Source: an uncultured Clostridia bacterium
GTDB taxonomy: Bacteria > Bacillota > Clostridia > Christensenellales > Aristaeellaceae
Direction: 5' to 3'
Assembly (NCBI GenBank): GCA_934662505.1
Contig: CAKUKE010000001.1
Location: 124,001 to 188,000, forward strand
Length of the DNA: 64,000 bases
Positions within the stretch are counted from its first letter, which is position 1. The number at the start of each line of letters is the position of its first letter. The position numbers and the translations under genes were made by a program. Below the pieces are notes generated by a model that made no database searches, was not told where the DNA came from, and saw only the letters and a program-made list of their open reading frames with translations. Positions 17,035 through 25,307 of the stretch are shown here, in pieces.

Positions 17035-18426
17035 TCATTTCCGGGTATCTCCGTGCAGCTGCATCTGCTCGTTGAGCAGGTTGATGTTGCCGCAGCCCAT
17101 GGTCAGCACCAGATCGCCGGGCTGCCAGTGGGCGCGCAGATAGGCTTCCACATCGTCAAACGAGGGGGTCAGCACGGCGTTCACGCCCTGCCGGCGCATC
17201 CCTTCCACCAGCATTTCCGAACGGATATCCCCCGGGTCCTTTTCACGGGCAGCGAAAATATCCGTCACCAGCGTGAAGTCCGCCTCCCGGGTGCAGGTGA
17301 GGTAATCGTCAAACAGACTTTTGACCCGGCTGAAGGTGTGGGGCTGCATGACCGCCCACAGCCGGCCGGGGCGCTGCTGCCGGGCCACGCTGAGGGCAGC
17401 GCGCATTTCGGTGGGGTTGTGACCGTAATCATGGTACATTTTGACGCCGTCGATGATGCCCGTCAGTTCAAACCGGCGGTGCACGCCCTTGAAACGGCTC
17501 AGGGAGGCGGCAATGTCCTGCGCGTCCGCGCCCGACAGGTGGGCGGCGGCAAAGGCGGCCAGCGCGTTGAGCACGTTGAAACTGCCTGCCACCTGCATGG
17601 TCACGTGGGCAAGGATGCGGCCGTTCAGCGCCACGTCAAACCGGGGACAGCCGGTGTCGCTGTAGGAAAGGTTGCAGGGAAAATAGTCGCACTTGTCCGT
17701 CATGCCGAAGGTCACCCTGCGCCGATCCAGCCGGTCAAACAGCCCCATGATCCGGGCGTCTTCGCCCCAGCCCAGCGCCACGCCGTCCGGCGGCAGAAGC
17801 TGAAGAAAACGGAAAAAGCCTGCCTCGATGTGCGCCATGTCGCCGTAAAAGTCCAGATGATCCGCGTCGATGTTCAGCACGACCGCCAGCGTGGGGTGCA
17901 TTTCCCAGAAGCTGCCATGAAACTCGCACGCCTCCGCCACAAAAAAGTCCTTCCCGCCCACTCTGGAGCCGCCGCCCAGCGCGTCCAGACGGCCGCCGAT
18001 GTGCACGGTGGGATCCAGACCGCATTCCAGCAGCGCTTCCGCCAGCATGGAGGAGGTGGTGGTTTTCCCGTGAGCGCCGCATACGCAAAGCACGTGCCGG
18101 TGTCCCAGCATCATTTCGCCCAGCAGGGTGGAACGTTCCATTTCAGGAATGCCCAGCCGCTTTCCCTCCAGCCGCTCCGGGTTATCCGGCGAAATGGCGG
18201 CGGAAAAGATGATCAGTCCGGCGCCGTGCACGTTTTCGGCACGGTGGCCGATGTGTACCTCGATCCCCATGTTCCGCAGCCGCTCGACGGCATGGGAGGC
18301 GGCGTTGTCCGATCCGGAAACGGTGTACCCCTCCCGCAAAAGCATTTCGGCAAGGCCGGACATGCTGCTGCCGCCGATGCCGATCATGTGAACGCGTCGG
18401 TTTTTAAAATCCGTAATCTGGTTCAT
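17035..18426 (-). CDS. murC: UDP-N-acetylmuramate--L-alanine ligase
   Basis: MurC adds L-alanine to UDP-N-acetylmuramic acid in the cytosolic phase of peptidoglycan synthesis. The 463-residue protein has the N-terminal Rossmann motif MIGIGGSSMSGLAEML, the ATP-binding GAHGKTTTSSMLAE loop, the central LNIDADHLDFYG motif and the C-terminal YHDYGHNPTE and QPHTFSRVKSLF motifs. I start at the ATG at 18426; an in-frame TTG at 18450 has no better ribosome site. The gene stands alone with its own promoter, whose -35 overlaps that of the divergent pentapeptide-repeat gene. Confidence 0.94.
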   Translation of the reverse strand: MNQITDFKNRRVHMIGIGGSSMSGLAEMLLREGYTVSGSDNAASHAVERLRNMGIEVHIGHRAENVHGAGLIIFSAAISPDNPERLEGKRLGIPEMERSTLLGEMMLGHRHVLCVCGAHGKTTTSSMLAEALLECGLDPTVHIGGRLDALGGGSRVGGKDFFVAEACEFHGSFWEMHPTLAVVLNIDADHLDFYGDMAHIEAGFFRFLQLLPPDGVALGWGEDARIMGLFDRLDRRRVTFGMTDKCDYFPCNLSYSDTGCPRFDVALNGRILAHVTMQVAGSFNVLNALAAFAAAHLSGADAQDIAASLSRFKGVHRRFELTGIIDGVKMYHDYGHNPTEMRAALSVARQQRPGRLWAVMQPHTFSRVKSLFDDYLTCTREADFTLVTDIFAAREKDPGDIRSEMLVEGMRRQGVNAVLTPSFDDVEAYLRAHWQPGDLVLTMGCGNINLLNEQMQLHGDTRK

Positions 18427-18472
18427 GCTTCGCTTGTCGCCTTTCGTCAAATCAATCGTTCGATCCGTGCTT

Positions 18473-18501
18473 ATTATACGCCCATCGGCCGTATTTTACA
18501 A
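18473..18501 (-). promoter_or_regulatory. Sigma-A promoter of murC
   Basis: TTGTAA (18501-18496), 17 nt, TATAAT (18478-18473). Its -35 overlaps the -35 of the divergent promoter at 18495-18523. Confidence 0.75.
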
Positions 18502-18523
18502 TCTTTATCTCATGTGTTACAAT
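18495..18523 (+). promoter_or_regulatory. Sigma-A promoter of the pentapeptide-repeat gene
   Basis: TTTACA (18495-18500), 17 nt, TACAAT (18518-18523). It overlaps the murC -35 on the other strand. Confidence 0.75.
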
Positions 18524-18548
18524 GGCAAAAGAAAAAGGAGGGGGCAAT

Positions 18549-19190
18549 ATGAACAGGCGGGAGCCGGAGCTGCCGGAGACGTTTGTACTTTCCGACCTGG
18601 AAGCTGCCGTGGCGGCAGGCCGGGAAAGCATGGAGGACGTGGCGTACGGGCTGTTTCAGGATCAGACGCTGCCCACGGGCGAGGAGGCGCTGGATTTCCG
18701 GGGGTGCCGCTTCGTGCGGTGCGATTTTACGCAGATGGGCGACCGGCGCGTGTCATTTGTCGACTGTGTGCTGGAGCGCTGTGAAATGACGGGTGCGGCC
18801 TTTCAGAAGTCCGCCTGTCAGCGCGTCGTCTTTTCCGGGTGCCGCATGCCGGGCGCGCAGTTTGCAGAGGGAAGCCTCATGCATACGGCCTTCGAGGGCT
18901 GCCTGATGAATTATTTCTCATTAGCAAGGGAAAAGGTGCAGCAGGTGGACATGCGCGACTGCGTGATGAAGGAAAGCGCGTTTCTGGAGGTCGGCTGGCG
19001 GGACTGGCGGCTGACGGACTGCGTACTGGAAATGTCCGAGTGGCAGCGCGTCCCCATGAAGGGGCTGGATCTGTCTGCTTGCGCCTTTACCGCGCTGCGG
19101 GTGGAACCGTCCGCGCTGAGAGGGCTGAAGGTGACCGGCGTGCAGGCGATGGCGCTGTCCCGTCTGCTGGGACTGGAAATTGTGGAATGA
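18549..19190 (+). CDS. Pentapeptide-repeat protein
   Basis: This 213-residue protein contains spaced A/C-x-F/L-type repeats (for example LDFRGCRFVRCDFTQM, FVDCVLERCEMTGAAF, VFSGCRMPGAQFAEG). These predict a right-handed quadrilateral beta-helix. Some such proteins mimic DNA and bind gyrase (Qnr, MfpA); many have no known role, and nothing here singles out gyrase protection. The cysteine content of the repeats is high. I start at ATG 18549, where AAAGGAGG lies just upstream, rather than the frame's earlier ATG at 18522, which overlaps the promoter -10. It is a single-gene unit ended by a palindromic terminator. Confidence 0.8.
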   Translation: MNRREPELPETFVLSDLEAAVAAGRESMEDVAYGLFQDQTLPTGEEALDFRGCRFVRCDFTQMGDRRVSFVDCVLERCEMTGAAFQKSACQRVVFSGCRMPGAQFAEGSLMHTAFEGCLMNYFSLAREKVQQVDMRDCVMKESAFLEVGWRDWRLTDCVLEMSEWQRVPMKGLDLSACAFTALRVEPSALRGLKVTGVQAMALSRLLGLEIVE

Positions 19191-19369
19191 GACCGTCTGC
19201 AAACGGCCGTGGCGCACAGAACAGCGGGAATGGCGGGAGCGACCGGGGTGGGAAACGGCAGGGTGCATAAGCGGAAGGACGGAACACGCCTGCGCCGATA
19301 CACATGACGAAAAAATGAATGAGAGACAGGCTCGGAAGGGTTTCCGACAGGATCAGGCAGAGCAATCAA

Positions 19370-19399
19370 AAAAGCGGAAGGGAATTCCCTTCCGCTTTT
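19370..19399. terminator. Bidirectional terminator palindrome
   Basis: A 30-bp perfect palindrome with A-run before and T-run after. It can fold on either strand. It ends the pentapeptide-repeat transcript and could also stop leftward transcription from the TrmH gene. Confidence 0.8.
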
Positions 19400-19470
19400 A
19401 CACGTCAAAACCGTTTTTTTGACACACGTTATGTCTTCCGCAGAATGAAAAGCTTTATCCCGATGCGGCG

Positions 19471-19579
19471 GGGCGCTTTCCGCGCATGTGCGGCGAAAAA
19501 ACGCCCTGCGTTCGTTTGGAACGGCAGCCCTCCGCCTGCGGGGCGCTTTCCGCGCGTGCGCGCCGGAAAAAAGCCCTGC
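19471..19579. repeat. Two tandem imperfect 39-nt repeats, each able to form a hairpin
   Basis: A 39-nt unit at 19471-19509 recurs at 19541-19579 with 5 differences, a period of 70 nt. Each copy begins GGGCGCTTTCCGCGC, has an A-run and ends with GCCCTGC. Ends and inner segments of each copy can pair. It lies in the 3' region of the TrmH gene. I do not recognise the element. Confidence 0.55.
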
Positions 19580-19623
19580 TCGCCCGGGAGCTTGGAATAC
19601 AGACCGTCCGAAGTCCCTGCACT

Positions 19624-20412
19624 TTACTTTTTCGTGTTCTGCTCCCGCAGCACATCGTAGATCATGATGCTGCCCGCGACCGCCGCGTTCAGGGATTCGG
19701 CGCCGCCCGCCATGGGCAGCTTCAGGCGATGGGTGGCCAGAGAAAGAATCTCGGGCCGTACGCCCGCGCCCTCGTTGCCGACGACGATGCATACCCTGCC
19801 GTCCGCCAAGGGGGCGCGGTCAAAGAAGGGTTCGCCGTGCAGATCCCCCGCCCAGATGGCGTAGCCCTCGTTTTTCAGCGTCCGCAGGGTCGTGCACAGA
19901 TCCGGGCACCGCTCCAGCCCCACCCGGAACACGCCGCCCATGGAGGCGCGCATGGTTTTCCCGGCGTAGGGGTCGGCGGTTTTTTCATCCATCAGCAGGG
20001 TGTCAAAGCCCGCTGCATCCATGGTGCGGATCAGCGTACCCACGTTGCCGGGATCCTGCACTCCGTCCAGCGCCACCAGATGCGTCCCACGCACGGTGGC
20101 CGGCGCGGGAAGACGGCACAGCGCCATCACACCCTGCGGTGTTTTGGTTTCGCTGACGGCTTCCATCACGTGGGTGCTGGTCAGGTAGACCTTGACGCAG
20201 GCCAGATCGGTCATGTAGCGGTATTTGTCCAGCACGTCTGCCCGGACGATCAGCGCTTCCACCGTGCCGGAACGGAGCGCTTCCTGGGTCATATGCTCGC
20301 CTTCCGCCAGAAACAGACTGTTTTCCACCCGGGCGGCTCTGCTTTTCTGCAGGGAACGCCACAGCTTGACGTGCCGACCCAGCACACTGGTGATTTCCAC
20401 GTATTGAATCAT
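19624..20412 (-). CDS. TrmH/SpoU-family RNA 2'-O-ribose methyltransferase
   Basis: This 262-residue SPOUT-fold enzyme transfers a methyl group from S-adenosylmethionine to a ribose 2'-OH of rRNA or tRNA. The three SpoU motifs are present: DPGNVGTLIRTMDAAGFD, VVGNEGAGV and LPMAGGAESLNAAVAGSIM. An N-terminal substrate-binding domain (about 10-100, with FLAEGEHMTQEAL) is of the type that recruits rRNA. The start overlaps the stop of the upstream 779-residue gene by ATGA, so the two are translationally coupled. The exact target nucleotide is unknown. Confidence 0.88.
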   Translation of the reverse strand: MIQYVEITSVLGRHVKLWRSLQKSRAARVENSLFLAEGEHMTQEALRSGTVEALIVRADVLDKYRYMTDLACVKVYLTSTHVMEAVSETKTPQGVMALCRLPAPATVRGTHLVALDGVQDPGNVGTLIRTMDAAGFDTLLMDEKTADPYAGKTMRASMGGVFRVGLERCPDLCTTLRTLKNEGYAIWAGDLHGEPFFDRAPLADGRVCIVVGNEGAGVRPEILSLATHRLKLPMAGGAESLNAAVAGSIMIYDVLREQNTKK

Positions 20413-22748
20413 GCGTTTAATCCTTTCAGAGAGCGGGGCAGCGCCGACATGACGGGGCGCAGGAGATCCTTTTCCAGCGCATAGGCCTCCGCATGGGGCA
20501 GCACCACGGCGCGCACGCCGTAATCCAGCGCGGCGGCCACGCCGCCCTTCAGCCGATCCTGCGTGGCGGCTACGAACGCCTGCAGCTTCCGGCGCAGCGT
20601 CATGGGCAGAGGCGCGCCCGCTTCGCGCAGCGCGCTGTAAATGCCGTGCAGGGCGGTCTGGGTATCATCGGTCAGGCGGCTTTCATCGCTCAGCATTTCC
20701 TGACGCAGACAGGCGAGGCTGACTGCGGGGAAGCTGGGCAGAGGGGAGGGCACGGCGCTGTCATCCGTGGCGAAATCGGCGCACAGCACGGGGTCGGCAC
20801 GGTATGTGCCGGCGGCGCTTCCTTCCTGAGAAAGCGGGCTCATCTGCTTGTCGGCCAGCGCCAGATGTACGGCGCGGGGGATAGGCCTGTCCAGCACCAG
20901 ATTGCCGCAGGTGAGTGCCGGAGCGTCGCCGCCCTCGGGCACGCGCACAGGGGCAGCGGTCAATTCCTTTTCATAAATACGGCGGCAGGGAACGCCCAGC
21001 GCGGCGGCCAGCGCCAGTGCGGCCTGATGCGCGTCGGACAGACTGTCGGCGGCCAGAAGCAGCTGACCGTTGTCCGTCAGCGCCAGCACGGTCAGAAGCG
21101 CGCGGGCGTCGTCTTCGTCCGCAAGGAACCCCTGCGCTTTCAGGCAGGCAAGGGTGCGGCGAACCAGTTCGTCTCCGCTAATCTGCGCGCCGGCTCTGGG
21201 AACAAGCAGGGTCTGCCAGGGGGTATCGGCCAGCTTTTCCAGCGCCGCGTCGCATTCCTTCAGCAGCTCCGCCTGCTGGGCGTTCAGCGCGTCCACGGAG
21301 GCGCGCTTTTCACGGGTGAGTGCTTCCAGCTTTTCCTGCGCGTCCTTTTCCGCGCCGGCCAGCTCGCTCAGCAGTTCGTTTTTGATTTTCTGGCGGTTGT
21401 TCTTCACGTCGTCCAGCTGCATCAGGAGCATCAGCCGTTCCGCTTCCAGTTCCTGCAGCTGGCTGTGCATGGCGGTGATGGTCAGGTCGGACTGGCCGTC
21501 GCAAAGGGCGCGGGTCAGCGACTGACGGATGCCGGGCGCGCCAAGAAGCGCGTCGACCACCTGACGGTGGGTGTCGGGCATCTGCCACACCTTCTGCAGC
21601 GAACGGCGGAACTGCTCCACCGGGTTCTGCATTTCGCTCATGGGCGCGTTGGCGGCAATGACCGCGCCGGGTGCTTCATAGCGGGTCTCATAACGGTTCA
21701 CATTGCGCTGCAGTTCCACCGTTTCGGCCAGACTGTTGTGCGCCCGGGGCGCGGAAACGCGGCGGACGGGGAGCGGCGCGTAGAGCCGGGTGCCTACCAG
21801 CGGCTTGCTGCTGGCAGGCGCAGGCGCCTGAGCCGCCCGAACGGGGGACTCCTTCATGGGGGAGGATACGTTCAATTCACCGTTGAGCGCCTGAATCTGC
21901 GCCAGCGCGCTCTGCATGTCCGGCTTGCGGTAGCCCGGCTGGGGTTTCGACTCCGTCGGCTTTTCGGCAGGGGTCTCCCGGGATTCGGTGGGCTGCGCCG
22001 GTTCGGGCTCGCCGTGCATGATGGCGTCCAGCTGCTTTTGCCATGGAGAGGGTGTGCCCTGCGGCGCTTTTTCCATAGACACAGCCTTTGCGGGCATACC
22101 AGCGTTCGCTGCCGATGCGGCGGGCACGTCGGACGGGATGGTCGCCTCTGCGGCAGTTTCCTGCGCCGGGGCAGCGGGCGCCTCCGAACGGGGCTGCCGC
22201 GCGGAACAGTAGAACAGAAGCTCCCGGCCGTCGGGCAGGGTCACGGAATGAATGTCCGCGCTGTCCGGCGGCAGCTTGACCGTGTCGCCGGCAGGCGCGC
22301 CCGTTTCGTGGTCAAAGGGACCCTGAATGTTGGCGCCGTTGCGGGTATAGACCAGCGGCGTCAGCGCGGTCTGCACTTCTTTTTCGGAAACCACCTGGAA
22401 AAAAACGTCCCGGGGGAGGGGCTGCACCGCGTCGGAATAAACAATGAACTGGTTGTTTTCACCCCGGGCGGGGGAATAGTTTTTATTGGTGCGGATCTTG
22501 TTGACTTCCGGCGGCAGCGCAGACAGATCGACTACGCACAGTCCGCAGAGGGTGCGCATGCGCTCCTTGAAGGTGTGCTGTTCGTTCTTGTCGGGCACGA
22601 TGCGCAGGTATCCTTCGTCCGGAAACTGTTCGGCGGCCGCTTTATCCAGCGCGCCCTCGTCGGATAAAAGCGGGCGTACGCGGAAGTAGGCGCGCTGAAT
22701 GTTGTCCTCTTCCAAAAAAACGAGGATGGTTTTGCCGGAAAAATTCAT
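20409..22748 (-). CDS. Unrecognised 779-residue protein with coiled coil and degenerate P-loop-like domain
   Basis: I do not recognise this family. The N-terminal part (1-185) looks folded and mixed alpha/beta. Residues 186-420 are largely Pro/Ala/Glu/Ser-rich linker. Residues 424-508 are a heptad-rich helix, probably a coiled coil. The C-terminal part (about 525-779) contains DDARALLTVLALTDNGQLLL followed by a helix ending AAALGV (561-586). That layout resembles the start of an AAA-type ATPase, but the GxxxxGK[ST] loop is replaced by AADSLSDAHQ, so it cannot bind nucleotide normally. There is no signal peptide or membrane helix. I start at 22748, preceded by AGGAGG. It has a good promoter and is coupled to the TrmH-type gene. 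Confidence 0.65.
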   Translation of the reverse strand: MNFSGKTILVFLEEDNIQRAYFRVRPLLSDEGALDKAAAEQFPDEGYLRIVPDKNEQHTFKERMRTLCGLCVVDLSALPPEVNKIRTNKNYSPARGENNQFIVYSDAVQPLPRDVFFQVVSEKEVQTALTPLVYTRNGANIQGPFDHETGAPAGDTVKLPPDSADIHSVTLPDGRELLFYCSARQPRSEAPAAPAQETAAEATIPSDVPAASAANAGMPAKAVSMEKAPQGTPSPWQKQLDAIMHGEPEPAQPTESRETPAEKPTESKPQPGYRKPDMQSALAQIQALNGELNVSSPMKESPVRAAQAPAPASSKPLVGTRLYAPLPVRRVSAPRAHNSLAETVELQRNVNRYETRYEAPGAVIAANAPMSEMQNPVEQFRRSLQKVWQMPDTHRQVVDALLGAPGIRQSLTRALCDGQSDLTITAMHSQLQELEAERLMLLMQLDDVKNNRQKIKNELLSELAGAEKDAQEKLEALTREKRASVDALNAQQAELLKECDAALEKLADTPWQTLLVPRAGAQISGDELVRRTLACLKAQGFLADEDDARALLTVLALTDNGQLLLAADSLSDAHQAALALAAALGVPCRRIYEKELTAAPVRVPEGGDAPALTCGNLVLDRPIPRAVHLALADKQMSPLSQEGSAAGTYRADPVLCADFATDDSAVPSPLPSFPAVSLACLRQEMLSDESRLTDDTQTALHGIYSALREAGAPLPMTLRRKLQAFVAATQDRLKGGVAAALDYGVRAVVLPHAEAYALEKDLLRPVMSALPRSLKGLNA

Positions 22749-23081
22749 AAAAAGCCCCTCCTGAAAAAATAAAAATACGTCAGGCACCCACCGGGCGTTG
22801 AATAGAAGATGGGAAAACAGAGGCCGCCGGTGAGCGCCATTGGCACGGGTTATGATGTTTGACTGACGGAGAGGCGAAAACGCGCAAAATGACCTGCGGC
22901 AGGGGCGGCGCCCAGTCGTGCGTCGTCGAAGCCTGAAAGCGAAAAGACAAAGTTTTTCAACCCATCCGAATCAAGCACCTTATTTTAACAGATTTTGGGG
23001 TCTACCGTCAAGTGCTTTGGCAAAATCGGAAAAGGTTTGACCAAAACACAAATAAAATATGCAGATTGTATAAAAGACGGC
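22749..23081. other. Leader and promoter region of the 779-residue gene
   Basis: About 330 bp without a gene, holding the promoter at 22982-23011 and a leader of roughly 230 nt. I found no known riboswitch motif in the leader. Confidence 0.5.
22982..23011 (-). promoter_or_regulatory. Sigma-A promoter of the 779-residue gene
   Basis: TTGACG (23011-23006), 18 nt, TAAAAT (22987-22982) on the minus strand. Confidence 0.65.
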
Positions 23082-23082
23082 G

Positions 23083-24387
23083 TCATTCGCGAATAAAAGC
23101 GTCATATAGAATGCGGACGGCGGCGGCATAGTCCCCTTCATCTACGCCCAGAAGGAGCCCAAAGGCCGCGGGGTTCAGGTGCGCCAGACGGACGGCGACA
23201 CCCTGCGCGGACAGCACGGTCAGCACCCGGGCGGCGATGCCGGCAGAAAAGGCGGCGCTGCGGCCGATGACGGACAAAAGCGCCATCCCTTCCTGAACGG
23301 TCACCCGGTCGGGACGCATGCTGCGGCGCAGACGGGTCAGCGTTTCTTCGCACAGGGGTGCGCCGCCTGATACCCGTATCGCAGCGGTGACCACGTCGCC
23401 GCCTGCGGGGCGCGCCTCAAAAAGAAGGGCGCCGGGCGCCAGTGCATCCAGCGCCGTCTGCGCCAGCGCGGGCGTCAGACCGTTTTTTTCTATGGCAACA
23501 AGGGCGTACCCCTTTCCGCCGGCAATGCCGGTCACAGCCTGCCCGGGGTGTTCCTGCGCCGGGGTGCAGGTGATCAGGGTGCCGGGGTGGGTCGGCTCGA
23601 AGGTATTGCGGATATTGAGCGGGATGCCCGCCTCCCGGACGGGGGACAGGGCGTCCTCATGCAGCACGCTGGCGCCCATGCGCGCCATCTCCTTCAGCTC
23701 CCTGTAGGTCATCGCGTCGATGAATCGGGCGTCCGGGATGACCCGGGGATCCGCCATGCGTACGCCGCATACGTCCGTCCAGTTTTCATACACATCCGCA
23801 TTGACCGCCTGCGCGACCAGCGCGCCGGTGATGTCGCTGCCGCCGCGGGAAAAAACGTGCGTCTTTCCCAGCTCGTCCCCGCCGTAAAAGCCGGGAACGA
23901 CCGCGCGCCGGACGCCGGACAGTTTGCGCCGCAGCAGCGCCCCCGTTTCCATGGGCAGGAACTGTCCTTCCGCGCTGAAGCGTATCGTATCTACGGGGTC
24001 GATAAAGGCAAATTGCAGATAGTCGGCCAGCATCCGCCCGCACAGCATTTCGCCCCGGCTGGCGGCCCAGTCGGCGCTTTCGGCAGGCATGCGTTCTTTT
24101 ATTTCGGTCAGCGCGCCTTCCATGTCAAGGGACAGCCCCAGGCTGTCTGCAATGGCGAGAAAACGGGCGCGCAGTTGGTTCCACGCCCCCTCAAAGCGGC
24201 AGCCCGCCGCGGTGGCCTTGTGACAGGCAAGAAGAAGATCCGTCACTTTGATATCGCTCTGCTCCCGCTTGCCCGGTGCGCTTGGAACGATGTAGCGGCG
24301 CTCCGGCTGATCCTGCACGATGGCGGCGACCCGTCGAAAAGCGTCGGCGTCGGCCAGCGAGGTGCCGCCGAATTTGGCTGCGATCAT
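23083..24387 (-). CDS. lysC: Aspartate kinase
   Basis: Aspartokinase phosphorylates L-aspartate, the first step toward lysine, threonine and methionine. The 434-residue monofunctional protein starts with MIAAKFGGTSLADADAFRR, has the substrate segment VFSRGGSDITGALVAQAV and the DVCGVRMADPR motif. The C-terminal 140 residues form two ACT-like domains, of the arrangement that binds feedback inhibitors (for example GIAGGKGYALVAIEKNG). I start at the ATG at 24387, 9 nt after AAAGGG; an ATG 6 nt earlier is too close. It stands alone, divergent from the DUF5665-lspA-rluD operon. Confidence 0.92.
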   Translation of the reverse strand: MIAAKFGGTSLADADAFRRVAAIVQDQPERRYIVPSAPGKREQSDIKVTDLLLACHKATAAGCRFEGAWNQLRARFLAIADSLGLSLDMEGALTEIKERMPAESADWAASRGEMLCGRMLADYLQFAFIDPVDTIRFSAEGQFLPMETGALLRRKLSGVRRAVVPGFYGGDELGKTHVFSRGGSDITGALVAQAVNADVYENWTDVCGVRMADPRVIPDARFIDAMTYRELKEMARMGASVLHEDALSPVREAGIPLNIRNTFEPTHPGTLITCTPAQEHPGQAVTGIAGGKGYALVAIEKNGLTPALAQTALDALAPGALLFEARPAGGDVVTAAIRVSGGAPLCEETLTRLRRSMRPDRVTVQEGMALLSVIGRSAAFSAGIAARVLTVLSAQGVAVRLAHLNPAAFGLLLGVDEGDYAAAVRILYDAFIRE

Positions 24388-24477
24388 GTTCATACCCCTT
24401 TCTGCATTATGACGCGCTTTTCCGCGTTTCATACCCGTTCTCCTTCAGCGTATGCCCGGCGGATGAAAGGGTGCGTT

Positions 24478-24506
24478 TTGCCAACTGTGCCGGTTTATGC
24501 TATAAT
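24478..24506 (+). promoter_or_regulatory. Sigma-A promoter of the DUF5665-lspA-rluD operon
   Basis: TTGCCA (24478-24483), 17 nt, TATAAT (24501-24506). Confidence 0.75.
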
Positions 24507-24514
24507 AAACCGGC
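24489..24514. repeat. 26-bp palindrome over the -10 box
   Basis: GCCGGTTTAT (24489-24498) and ATAAACCGGC (24505-24514) are perfect inverted repeats with a 6-nt centre. They enclose the -10 and the start-site region, the usual place for a repressor operator. Confidence 0.6.
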
Positions 24515-24549
24515 GCGGCGGGCACCCTTCTGACAGGGAGGCGGGCGGC

Positions 24550-24816
24550 GTGAACAGGGAAGAAATGGAGCGGTTCATCCAAGCGGCGGAGAGGATGCGT
24601 CTGGCGGAATACGTGCGCTTTCAGAGCGATCGCCGCAGAAGGGCGTGGGATGCGTTCTGGCAGGGCGTGCTGCGGGGACTGGGCGCGACGGTGGGGTTTG
24701 CGCTGCTGGGGACGCTCCTCTTGCTGGCGCTCCAGCGTATTGCGGCGGAAAACCTGCCTGTGATCGGCGATTTTCTGGCGCGCGTGGTGGAAATGGTGGA
24801 AAAAAGAATGCACTGA
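24550..24816 (+). CDS. DUF5665-family small membrane protein
   Basis: The 88-residue protein has a charged N-terminal helix (MNREEMERFIQAAERMRLAE) followed by RRRRAWDAFW and one long membrane helix (GATVGFALLGTLLLLALQRI). It ends with LPVIGDFLARVVEMVEKR. This is the layout of DUF5665 proteins, whose function is unknown. A GTG start at 24550 is preceded by GGGAGG at 8 nt; an internal ATG at 24565 is also possible. It is the first gene of an operon with lspA (17-nt gap) and rluD. Confidence 0.75.
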   Translation: MNREEMERFIQAAERMRLAEYVRFQSDRRRRAWDAFWQGVLRGLGATVGFALLGTLLLLALQRIAAENLPVIGDFLARVVEMVEKRMH

Positions 24817-24833
24817 CAGGCGGGAAAAGCAAA

Positions 24834-25307
24834 ATGAAAAAAACAACGAAGGTGCGCTGGGAGATGGGGCTGGGGGCGCTGGGGGCGCTGGCGGCGGATC
24901 AGGCGCTCAAATATGGTCTGATGCACCGGGATCGGGTGCTCATTCCCGGGGTGATCCGGCTGACGACGGCTTTTAATACCGGCGCGGCCATGAGCCTGTT
25001 TTCCGGGGGCGGCGCGGTGCTGGCGGCGGTGACCGTGCTTCTGATTCTTGCGGGCGGCGCGTTCGCATGGCAGCGCGCCTGCGGAGGCCTCTCCGCGCTG
25101 GGCTGCGGGCTGATGCTGGGAGGCGCCGTGGGCAATCTTGTCGACCGGCTGCTTTACGGATATGTGATCGATCTGTTTGAACTGACGTTCGTTCGGTTCT
25201 ACATTTTCAACGGGGCGGACGTGGCCATCGTGACGGGCGCGGTTCTGTGCGCCGTGAGCGCGCTGTGGTTTGAAAAACAGAACTGGAAAAGCGGGAAGGA
25301 AAAATGA
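24834..25307 (+). CDS. lspA: Lipoprotein signal peptidase (signal peptidase II)
   Basis: LspA is the membrane aspartic protease that removes signal peptides from prolipoproteins. The 157-residue protein has four membrane segments. The family motifs are present: FNTGAAMS, GAVGNLVDRLLYGYVIDLF (catalytic Asp113) and FNGADVAI (catalytic Asp129). The start codon ATG 24834 follows a weak ribosome site, suggesting coupling to the DUF5665 gene. It overlaps rluD by ATGA. Several lipobox proteins in this window would be its substrates. Confidence 0.93.
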   Translation: MKKTTKVRWEMGLGALGALAADQALKYGLMHRDRVLIPGVIRLTTAFNTGAAMSLFSGGGAVLAAVTVLLILAGGAFAWQRACGGLSALGCGLMLGGAVGNLVDRLLYGYVIDLFELTFVRFYIFNGADVAIVTGAVLCAVSALWFEKQNWKSGKEK

